Assembly: GCA_022819585.1 (NCBI GenBank)
Contig: JAJEGY010000007.1
Coordinates: 1 to 64,000, forward strand
DNA from: Dehalococcoidia bacterium
GTDB lineage: Bacteria > Chloroflexota > Dehalococcoidia > Lucifugimonadales > Lucifugimonadaceae
Reading direction: 5' to 3'
DNA: 64,000 nt
Shown: positions 16,851-23,942 of the stretch, one piece after another
Layout of the letters: each line of letters starts with the position of its first letter
Numbering within the stretch: position 1 is the stretch's first letter
The notes under the pieces: generated by a model
The model's database searches: none
Told to the model about the DNA's origin: nothing
What the model saw: only the letters and a program-made list of their open reading frames with translations
Translations under genes and position numbers: made by a program

Positions 16851-17747
16851 TTATTGGACCGTGTGATTGCGTGGCAATCCAGTCGGTCGAAGTGAGGTCT
16901 TTAGGACGCAATAGTCACACGCAGGGCTAATGGGAATGGCACGCCCTTGTTTTTCACAATGGCTACAACCGTATTTTCCGAATGTCCATAGCGCTGGATC
17001 GAGAGCGGCGCAGGTGTTGGAAAGGCCATCTGGTCCGGTGAATTCTGTGTTTCGGACCGCATGGTGCCATGCTTGCTCGATAGATTTTCGGTCTTGCGAC
17101 CTTGAGGCAATCAGGTTTTTCGTGACACGTTTGACGTGTACATCAACAGCAACAGGGACGACGTGCATGTTCTTTATATGTGCACCACCAGGCGCTACGA
17201 GCGTTCGGACCCACATAGGGCCGATTTTTGGCCCCCTCAAATGCGGGAACTTCGCTTTGCTGTGGCATTTAGTTTGAAGACAATCCCGTAATTCTTGTGC
17301 GTCGCCTTGACCATCGTAGACTGCTTTGGCTACCGGATTGGTTTTGTCCAACAAGCTGTTGGCTATATCGAACCAAGCAGAGGAATCGGGGCGGTGGCGC
17401 TGACTAACCTTGAACTTCGCCAGCAAGTCTCGAAGGTCGTCGACTCGCATCTTCGCGACTCGTTGAGGATCAAATAACTCGGGATGTAGAGTGAACAGTT
17501 CGACACCCTGGTTCCAGAGCCGGATGGAGTCAAGCGCCCGTTCCATGGCAGCGATGAAGGTGATGAACAGCCTGATTTCTGGTTGGCCGACGCCGTCCTT
17601 TCGTAATCGCTCAACACATTCGACCTCGGGCATATTTGCCCATGCGTCGAAATCTGGGGTTACTTCTCTGTCGGAAAGATCGAGACTACCAAAGTAGAAA
17701 TCTTCGGCAATCAGTTTTGCGGTCTGTGCATGTCGATCGATCGGCAT
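16851..17747 (-). CDS. HhH-GPD-like DNA glycosylase-family protein with C-terminal Cys cluster
   Basis: A 298-residue protein I assign to the endonuclease III/HhH-GPD fold by pattern. LRGPKIGPMWVRTLV resembles the helix-hairpin-helix. VPVAVDVHVKRVTKNL matches the conserved segment carrying the catalytic Asp (VDTHI/V in Nth and MutY). The C-terminus has CSHC then CDYC, a four-Cys cluster with spacing C-x2-C-x12-C-x2-C, which differs from the classical EndoIII C-x6-C-x2-C-x5-C. It starts 1 nt after the stop of the DUF6884-like gene. A base-excision or modified-base role is inferred; the specificity is unknown. Confidence 0.65.
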   Translation of the reverse strand: MPIDRHAQTAKLIAEDFYFGSLDLSDREVTPDFDAWANMPEVECVERLRKDGVGQPEIRLFITFIAAMERALDSIRLWNQGVELFTLHPELFDPQRVAKMRVDDLRDLLAKFKVSQRHRPDSSAWFDIANSLLDKTNPVAKAVYDGQGDAQELRDCLQTKCHSKAKFPHLRGPKIGPMWVRTLVAPGGAHIKNMHVVPVAVDVHVKRVTKNLIASRSQDRKSIEQAWHHAVRNTEFTGPDGLSNTCAALDPALWTFGKYGCSHCEKQGRAIPISPACDYCVLKTSLRPTGLPRNHTVQ

Positions 17748-17748
17748 G

Positions 17749-18255
17749 TCAAATCCTCGTTTGATTCGAGCATGAGTTCAGATGTTCTCGATACCAGCCG
17801 GGTTGATACCACATACCTACGTGTGCCAATGGCCTGCTTACGAATGCACCTAATTCAGATAGCCCTTGCCTCAAACCGAAATCTGCATAGTCTTTCCCAG
17901 CGTGGATTTCGATGTGTTTGTCGCTCAGGTTTGGGATCTCCTCCACTAGGTCGCTCAATACAAGTTGTGCCCAATCACGACGCTCTTTCGTTGAAAGACT
18001 GCTCAACGCCAAGTCGTAATTTTCAATCCAGGCATCAGGAGACAACAGACGGTGTTTGGCACTCAGGATGAACCACGGAACTTGGTGATGTTCAGCGTAT
18101 TGTCTTCGGTGTCGCCACAAAGGAGACGAGTACAAGTCCTTCGCCTTTCTTGGTCCAGCGACCTTCTTTTTGACGCATCCGACCAATATCAGGTCAACAT
18201 GTTGGTAGCGGTTTGGGAGTTGGGGCAAGGTAAGTGCGGAGTAGGTGGAGGTCAA
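17749..18255 (-). CDS. DUF6884-like protein
   Basis: A 168-residue protein, TTG start. It carries LILVGCVKKKVAGPRKAKDL, then YSSPLWRHRRQYAE, ILSAKHRLLSP and HIEIHAGKDYADFG. This GCVKxK...AKDLYxSxxFxxRRxYAE pattern is typical of the DUF6884 family, related in style to YaaA-type and nucleic-acid-base enzymes, whose activity I cannot state with confidence. It is the first gene of a three-gene minus strand operon with the HhH-GPD-like and phosphatase genes. It lies 92 nt from a tRNA gene. Confidence 0.65.
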   Translation of the reverse strand: MTSTYSALTLPQLPNRYQHVDLILVGCVKKKVAGPRKAKDLYSSPLWRHRRQYAEHHQVPWFILSAKHRLLSPDAWIENYDLALSSLSTKERRDWAQLVLSDLVEEIPNLSDKHIEIHAGKDYADFGLRQGLSELGAFVSRPLAHVGMWYQPGWYREHLNSCSNQTRI

Positions 18256-18346
18256 TGAAGTGTAATTGTGGATTCTAAGGGCGCTGGTGTATTGAAGGTA
18301 CGAAGGGTTCGTTCTAGTAGAATCGTCGGTACGTGTTGTGTAGCGT

Positions 18347-18422
18347 GGGCCCGTAGCTCAGGGGTTAGAGCAGTCGGCTCATAACCGATCGGTCGGGGGT
18401 TCGATTCCCTCCGGGCCCACCA
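18347..18422 (+). tRNA. tRNA with anticodon CAT (elongator Met or Ile2)
   Basis: A complete cloverleaf: acceptor GGGCCCG/CGGGCCC, D-stem GCTC/GAGC, anticodon stem GTCGG/CCGAT with loop CTCATAA, T-arm GGGGG-TTCGATT-CCCTC, discriminator A and encoded CCA. The first base pair is G-C and the anticodon stem lacks three G-C pairs, so it is not the initiator. CAT decodes AUG, or AUA if C34 becomes lysidine; sequence alone does not settle this. Confidence 0.95.
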
Positions 18423-18562
18423 CTTTTGACTTGAATCCAGTTTGTGTCGGTCTATTGACGTGACTGATTAACGCTTTTGCTAACACATTGGGCTTCGGTT
18501 TTTCGGCTGGTGCTTCGTGAAGTTCTCTGCGGCTCGATGCAGATGCCGGTCGGGTGTCGGGT

Positions 18563-19315
18563 TCATGTCAGCCATGGCACGAGGGCGCGGCGGTCTTTCG
18601 GGTAGTCGTCGAATGTTTGTCGGTACCATTGGTGCCGCCATAGGGCGCGAGGCACGAGGTTTGCGAGGGTCCAGATTGCGAACGCCAATCCCGGGAGCGA
18701 CCACATCATCAAGGCGAAACCGATCCATTCGATCATTTCGCCGACGAGGTTTGGCGATGACAAAAATCGGAATGCTCCGCCATGGGGGATGATGTAACGT
18801 TCGCTTGAGGCCCTTCGCAGCGCGGCTAGGCGATAGTCGGATGCGATGTTGACTCCGGCACCGAATAAGAACGTGAGAGCGCCAACGTAAAACCTCGGAT
18901 CGGAGAACCAGTGTTCCGGGTAGTCGGCTATCTCAATGAGGAACCATCCGAGGAGCAACCCGTTAACGACGTTGAATCCGATTCCGGAAAAGGAAGTAAT
19001 GAGAGGCACCGGTGCGCTGCGGCGTTGCACGATCCACGGCCAAATGAGTGTTCGGTGCGTGTAGTGGGCCACCCACACAAGAATCAAGACGTCGCCGACT
19101 ACATGTCGATTACCTTGCGAAATGTATACAAATGGCAGGATCGTCAAAGCGGGTATTTCCATGATGAACCAAGCCCAAGAGGATGGGATACGCGGTCCAA
19201 TGGGTTTGCCGCCGAAACGTCCGATGAAATCGAAACCGCGGATGCTGACGATGAAAACCGGAACGGCCAATGCCGTCCAAATCAGCACGATTAGGTCGAA
19301 TGTGGAATCGATCAC
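18563..19315 (-). CDS. Steroid 5-alpha-reductase-type membrane reductase (SRD5A C-terminal domain)
   Basis: A 250-residue membrane protein with about six hydrophobic segments. The diagnostic C-terminal half of 3-oxo-5-alpha-steroid 4-dehydrogenases is clear: RYIIPHGGAFRFLSSPNLVG, EMIEWIGFALM, ANLVPRALWRHQWYRQTF and DYPKDRRALVPWL. The GTG at 19315 overlaps the TGA of the upstream SDR gene (GTGA), so the two are coupled; a longer frame to 19348 would overlap that gene by 37 nt. The family reduces enone double bonds with NADPH in steroids, polyprenols or fatty-chain substrates. Substrate here is unknown. Confidence 0.85.
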   Translation of the reverse strand: MIDSTFDLIVLIWTALAVPVFIVSIRGFDFIGRFGGKPIGPRIPSSWAWFIMEIPALTILPFVYISQGNRHVVGDVLILVWVAHYTHRTLIWPWIVQRRSAPVPLITSFSGIGFNVVNGLLLGWFLIEIADYPEHWFSDPRFYVGALTFLFGAGVNIASDYRLAALRRASSERYIIPHGGAFRFLSSPNLVGEMIEWIGFALMMWSLPGLAFAIWTLANLVPRALWRHQWYRQTFDDYPKDRRALVPWLT

Positions 19316-20370
19316 GCTTCTGAAAGCATACCGTTGTGTTTGAACCACTCGAGCGTGTCGAAAATCGTTTCTCGTATCGGTCGCGGTTGATAGCCCAGTT
19401 CGAACATGGGCAGATCCTGGTCGACGGACACTGGACAGTCTCGGATCAGGTCAAGCGACTCACGGGTGTATAGGGGTGAAACTTTCCTCAAGGCGGCATA
19501 CAACCGGATGAATGGGAGACCTACCAACGCAACGGCGTAAGGCACGGTCGGGAAGTTCAGATTACGGCCTAGAAACTCCGAGCAGAATTGTGCGAGTTGC
19601 GACAGCGTCGCGTATTTCCCGATGGTCAGATACACGTTGCTGTTGGTGTTAACGTTGGCGTCATGATCGACGGCCTCAGCGACGGCTTCGGCGACATCGC
19701 GGACGTCGGTCCACCAATATCCTTCCCGTATCAGCATCGGAATTTCCTTGTTGGCGATGTCGAGAAGCATCCTGCCCACGATGGATGGTCGATCATCCTG
19801 CGGTCCGATAATTCCTGACGGACAGATGACCGACCCGCTCAAGATCCCGTCTGACACCGCCTGAAGCACGTCTTGATGGGCGGTAGCCTTCGCAACGCTG
19901 TACGCGAATCGTGAGGTGGTCGCCAGAGGCGTATTGGTGTTGAGGACGATCCCTCGCAACGGTCCGAAAGAGTGAATGCTGCTGATGTGGATGAGTTTCG
20001 GGACATTGGAATCGACGCAAGCTTGGATCGTGTTGCGGGCGCCTTCAAGATTCACACGATCCGCTAGATCGCGATGTTCGTCGGTGATGGGAACGACGCC
20101 GACGGTGTTGACGACCACGTCAACGCCCCGAAACGTTTCAGCCAGTGAAGCTGGGTCGAGGACGTCGGCTTCTCGTGTTTCGGCATCTCCGCTTAGATCG
20201 GGCGGTAATTGGCGAGGCGAGCCTCTGCGGACCACGCCAATCGTCTCGTATCCCTGCTGAATCAAAGCTCGGCAGACATGTCCACCAAGGAAACCGCCGG
20301 AACCGGTGACTGCGATTTTTCGGGTTTTCAATGGATGATTGGAACCGTCTTGCTTAGTAAGAGCAAGCAT
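19312..20370 (-). CDS. NAD(P)-dependent epimerase / 3-beta-hydroxysteroid dehydrogenase-like SDR
   Basis: A 352-residue extended short-chain dehydrogenase. The cofactor loop reads KIAVTGSGGFLGGHVCRAL and the catalytic YSVAKATAHQ gives YxxxK. A WWTDVRDVAEAVAEAV segment is typical of this group, and the C-terminal PFIRLYAALRKVSPLYTRES part resembles 3-beta-HSD/sterol-4-decarboxylase relatives. It is translationally coupled to the 5-alpha-reductase-like gene and divergent from the GPP34-P450 gene, separated by 214 nt that probably holds both promoters. A joint role in oxidising or reducing a steroid- or terpenoid-like molecule is an inference. Confidence 0.85.
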   Translation of the reverse strand: MLALTKQDGSNHPLKTRKIAVTGSGGFLGGHVCRALIQQGYETIGVVRRGSPRQLPPDLSGDAETREADVLDPASLAETFRGVDVVVNTVGVVPITDEHRDLADRVNLEGARNTIQACVDSNVPKLIHISSIHSFGPLRGIVLNTNTPLATTSRFAYSVAKATAHQDVLQAVSDGILSGSVICPSGIIGPQDDRPSIVGRMLLDIANKEIPMLIREGYWWTDVRDVAEAVAEAVDHDANVNTNSNVYLTIGKYATLSQLAQFCSEFLGRNLNFPTVPYAVALVGLPFIRLYAALRKVSPLYTRESLDLIRDCPVSVDQDLPMFELGYQPRPIRETIFDTLEWFKHNGMLSEA

Positions 20371-20584
20371 ATACCCGTTGTTGGAAGAGCGGATCGCGGA
20401 AGGTTAGAAAGTATAGTCCTCTGGTAGACGCCGCCTTGTTTCGCTGATGGAGGGTAAACTCATCGCCCCTTGTGGTGCTCGTCCGCACGGGAGGCGCGTT
20501 CGTGAAACGGATGCCAAGAATCCCGTAGAGTATTAAGTACGAAAAGCATTAAAATCTAGACATCTTTTCTTGTGGGGAGGTCAT

Positions 20585-22621
20585 TTGACGACTGACGAAA
20601 TGGCAACTGGGACCCGCCCGGCATCAATGGCGCTGAGTCTGCCTGAAGAGTTGCTGCTGGTGCTTCTGAACGAAGAGAGCGGATATTTTCATCAGGTACC
20701 CGGATGGAACCTGAACTGCGCGGTGGCTGGTGCAGCTTTGGCTGAACTGTCGCTGATGGGGCGGATCGACACGGATCTGGAATCATTGATTCTTTTGGAT
20801 GGGAGCGAAACCGGCAATCCGCTGCTTGACCCGATCTTGCTCGAGATCTCGTCGGAAGAGGAACAACACAATGCCCGTTACTGGGTCGAGCGACTTGCTC
20901 CTCGATCCGAGTCGATAATCATCGAAGTGCTGGACGGGCTTGTTGAGCGACAGATTCTCGATTACCACACGGGAGAGTTCTACACCTTCAGCAAGCACCG
21001 TCGGCTGGGCGAAACAGCTCCAGGAGAAGGCTACACGGCGGGCGAGTTCGTCAAATCCCGGCTGACCACGATCATCTTCACGGATGTGATTCCGGACCCT
21101 CGCGACGTGATAATCACAGGTCTGGTCAACGCGTGCGACGTGTTCCATGTGATGTTTCCGGTGGACGAGGAGGTGGAAGAGAGGATTGAGCTGGTCAGCA
21201 AGATGGACCTGATTGGTCGGGCGATCGCGGCGGCAGTGTCCGAGAGCATCGTCGCGCCCTCGCTTCGGCGTCCCTCGTTTACCAAGCCGATTCCAGCCGT
21301 CTCGGTGCGTGATTTGGTGTTCAACCGCGATTTGCGAGAGGGCAGACTGCCAGCCGGGTTCGCTACTTTAGCCGAGAAGTATGGTCCGGTGTTTGAACTT
21401 CGGCTCCCGTTCCGGAAGAACTTGATTGTTCTTGCAGGGGTGGAGACGAATCGATGGGCCCAACGCAAGGGACGACTGTTCTTGCGGGCAAAGGAGTATT
21501 TCGAAGGCGTCGACAAAGCGTATGGCGTGTCGCGTTCAATGCACTCGATTGATGGTGCCGATCATTTTCGTTTTCGCAAATCGTTGCAACCGGCCTACTC
21601 TCGTACAACTTTGACCAGGCGTCTGGACGAGGTCTATGATCTGTCCCGTGCGCACATGGCGACTTGGGATATGGACACACCCATCCAGGCGCAGACGATG
21701 CTACGACTATTGCTGAACGCGCAGGCTTCGCCGCTCTTTGCCAGCATTGACACCCAAGACGAGATTGCCGACGCGCTCAAATATAAGATGCGTGTGCTCA
21801 ACGTAGGCCTCATCAAGATGATGCCGGGTTTCATGCTCAAGACCCCGTCCATGCGCCGGCGGGAGAAGACCATGGAACGGATCATAGAGCGTATGCAAAA
21901 CACTCATACCGCCGCGCAACGGGTTGGTATGCCGGCTGACGTGGTTGACGCGTATCTCAGCCTTCACGCGTCTGATCCTCAGTTCCTGCCCGAATCGGAC
22001 CTGGGCCTGCCGCTGGGGGCGATCTTGATGACCAGCATGTACATGGGCGATCAGCTCGGTTTCGCCCTTTACTGGTTGTTGCAGCACCCCGAGTTGTACG
22101 AGCAAGTCACGGCCGAAGCGGACGCGTTGTGGGCCGAGGGCGATCCTAAAGAGGACGACTTCACTCTGGACCGGATCGACGTGACCCATCGAGTGCTGAT
22201 GGAGGCTCTGCGGATGTCGCCGATCGTGGCTATGTCGATGCGCACGGTGATGAATACCTGCGTTGTGGAGGGTTACGAATTGCCTGTCGGGTCGCTGCTC
22301 GTGATTGCACAGACGGCCTCGCACTACATGGAAGAGGCATTCCCCGATCCGTTGAAGTTCGACATCGACCGCTACGCGCCCCCGCGAAACGAACATGCCG
22401 GTGCAGGCTACGCTCCCTATGGGTTGGGCACGCACTCATGTCTTGGATTCAACTGGTCCCAAATGCAACTTGTGATCAACCTGCTCATGCTGTCGCATTA
22501 CTTCAAGATGGAGCTGGCCCGTCCCTACAAGCGGGTGCCGATGGATCCGTTACCCTCGCAGTCGCCCAGCAACAAACTGAAGTTCAGGCTCGTCGAGCGG
22601 CGGCACGAACTTCGAGGCTGA
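20585..22621 (+). CDS. GPP34 (GOLPH3/Vps74-like) domain fused to cytochrome P450
   Basis: A 678-residue two-domain protein. Residues about 15-215 match the GPP34 lipid-binding domain: LSLPEELLLVLLNEESGYF, LAELSLMGRIDTDLESLILL, GNPLLDPIL and DGLVERQIL. Residues about 230-678 are a P450: EALRMSP (ExxR, near 540), FDIDRYAPPR (PERF-like) and PYGLGTHSCLGF, with the heme Cys near 619. The usual AGxE/DTT oxygen-activation motif of helix I is not visible around MTSMYMGDQLGFALYWLLQ. The start is a TTG close behind GGGGAGG; ATG at 20600 is an alternative. The GPP34 part may tether the oxidase to membrane lipid. It is divergent from the SDR/5-alpha-reductase pair. Confidence 0.88.
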   Translation: MTTDEMATGTRPASMALSLPEELLLVLLNEESGYFHQVPGWNLNCAVAGAALAELSLMGRIDTDLESLILLDGSETGNPLLDPILLEISSEEEQHNARYWVERLAPRSESIIIEVLDGLVERQILDYHTGEFYTFSKHRRLGETAPGEGYTAGEFVKSRLTTIIFTDVIPDPRDVIITGLVNACDVFHVMFPVDEEVEERIELVSKMDLIGRAIAAAVSESIVAPSLRRPSFTKPIPAVSVRDLVFNRDLREGRLPAGFATLAEKYGPVFELRLPFRKNLIVLAGVETNRWAQRKGRLFLRAKEYFEGVDKAYGVSRSMHSIDGADHFRFRKSLQPAYSRTTLTRRLDEVYDLSRAHMATWDMDTPIQAQTMLRLLLNAQASPLFASIDTQDEIADALKYKMRVLNVGLIKMMPGFMLKTPSMRRREKTMERIIERMQNTHTAAQRVGMPADVVDAYLSLHASDPQFLPESDLGLPLGAILMTSMYMGDQLGFALYWLLQHPELYEQVTAEADALWAEGDPKEDDFTLDRIDVTHRVLMEALRMSPIVAMSMRTVMNTCVVEGYELPVGSLLVIAQTASHYMEEAFPDPLKFDIDRYAPPRNEHAGAGYAPYGLGTHSCLGFNWSQMQLVINLLMLSHYFKMELARPYKRVPMDPLPSQSPSNKLKFRLVERRHELRG

Positions 22622-22698
22622 GTTCGTTGCCCTCGCTCTGATTTCGTAGGCATGTGCGGTACGGCTTGGAGACGCGTCGATTGGTTGCTGTTGTTCGC

Positions 22699-22740
22699 AG
22701 GGTTTGAGCAGTCGGCTTATACCGATCAGTCTCGATGGTG
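22699..22740 (+). pseudogene. Degenerate tRNA remnant (copy of the CAT tRNA)
   Basis: This segment repeats the D-loop to T-arm part of the tRNA at 18347-18422 in the same orientation. The 12-base word GAGCAGTCGGCT is identical, flanked by GGTT, then ACCGATC and GTC, with about four mismatches or gaps over 34 columns. TCGAT then follows after a 6-nt gap. The acceptor stem and most of the T-arm are lost, so it cannot be functional. It lies just after the P450 gene. Confidence 0.6.
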
Positions 22741-22764
22741 GTTAAATGATCAGACGTTGCCACA

Positions 22765-23241
22765 ATGATGAAAGCATTTGAAATCAAGCTCGCCACGATG
22801 TCGCATGTGGATCTACTGTCCGATATGGTGGTAGCGTTCCGTGATCAACTCGGGCGTGAGAGCCCCACGAACGAGGAGTTCAACGCTAGTATTCGCGCTT
22901 TATTGACGAAGGGCGATGCAGATTTCCTTATGGCTGTAGCTAGTGATGGCTCTGCGGCAGGATTTGTTCAGCTGAGATATCGATACTCGATGTGGCTATC
23001 GGCAAACGAGGCCTGTATCGAAGACCTGTTCGTAGTTCCGAATCAACGACGTCAACATCTTGGAACTACGTTGGTAGAGCATGCGCTTGAACGCGCAGTC
23101 GAAAAAGGATGTGCTTCGGCGGTGGTAGACACGAATGAACGCAACATCCCAGCGATCAGACTCTACAGTCGGCTAGGATTCTCCAGTTCCTCCGGACATT
23201 GGGATGCAGGCAATCAGCTGTGGCTCAGAAAACGGTTGTAG
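22765..23241 (+). CDS. GNAT family N-acetyltransferase
   Basis: A 158-residue acetyltransferase. The acetyl-CoA binding signature VVPNQRRQHLGTTLVEHALE is near residue 90 and the C-terminal NIPAIRLYSRLGF motif is present. It probably acetylates an amine; the acceptor is unknown. It reads toward the P-loop kinase gene, and the two 3' ends overlap by 17 nt. Confidence 0.85.
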   Translation: MMKAFEIKLATMSHVDLLSDMVVAFRDQLGRESPTNEEFNASIRALLTKGDADFLMAVASDGSAAGFVQLRYRYSMWLSANEACIEDLFVVPNQRRQHLGTTLVEHALERAVEKGCASAVVDTNERNIPAIRLYSRLGFSSSSGHWDAGNQLWLRKRL

Positions 23242-23851
23242 TGTAGTCAATTGAGGTGTCGATGCCTAACGCTGAAAGGCATCGCTGGGCGAGTTTCCTA
23301 ATGTCGTGATCCTGTACATCCAACATGATCAACCCGCACTGTCTACCCGCATCCACCATGCGCTCGTTGTAGGCGAGGGTGCGATCTAGGAATCTGTCGA
23401 TCATTTTGCGTTCTGGAGGTGTTTTGGTGTTGTAGGAACTTTCGGTGTGGATCCTGTTTCGGAAGGTTTCTTCGGCGGCGGTTAGCCATAGGGCTTTGAT
23501 GGTTTTGGGGTCTAGGCTTGCGACGAAATCCGGCCATATGGCGGAACCCTCTAGGACGATTCCGTTTGAGGAGGGGTCATTGGTTTGGGAAGCGATGATG
23601 GTTTCGACTTTTGGCCAGACGTTGGCTTTGTAGTGGTGGAGGACGTCTTCGATCAACTGGTCAACTGTCAGGGTTAGATAGTGCTGTGCTACGTGGTCGG
23701 GGACTTTTTCAGGTGCGGTTTTCCATGGTCGTCCGGGATGACGAGCCAAACTGTCGGTGGAGATGTGTGTCCAGCCCAGAGCGGTTGCCAGTGATTTGGC
23801 GACTGTGGTCTTGCCGACGTGGGATGATCCGCCGATGAGGATTGCTTTCAA
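23225..23851 (-). CDS. P-loop NTPase / small-molecule kinase-like protein
   Basis: A 208-residue protein with a Walker A loop at the N-terminus (IGGSSHVGKTTVAKSLA), followed by STDSLARHPGRPW and LEGSAIWPDF. The layout resembles AAA_33 or 2-phosphoglycerate kinase-type proteins and nucleoside/antibiotic kinases. It starts with TTG. It is divergent from the MMPL transporter gene. Substrate cannot be given. Confidence 0.7.
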   Translation of the reverse strand: MKAILIGGSSHVGKTTVAKSLATALGWTHISTDSLARHPGRPWKTAPEKVPDHVAQHYLTLTVDQLIEDVLHHYKANVWPKVETIIASQTNDPSSNGIVLEGSAIWPDFVASLDPKTIKALWLTAAEETFRNRIHTESSYNTKTPPERKMIDRFLDRTLAYNERMVDAGRQCGLIMLDVQDHDIRKLAQRCLSALGIDTSIDYTTTVF

Positions 23852-23942
23852 GTTGAGGTTTTGCTCCTTTTACAGCCATAATTTAGTTCTTAGGAGGCTA
23901 CACAGAATGCCATCCCTCGGCACTTCAGATAGAAGGTAATCC

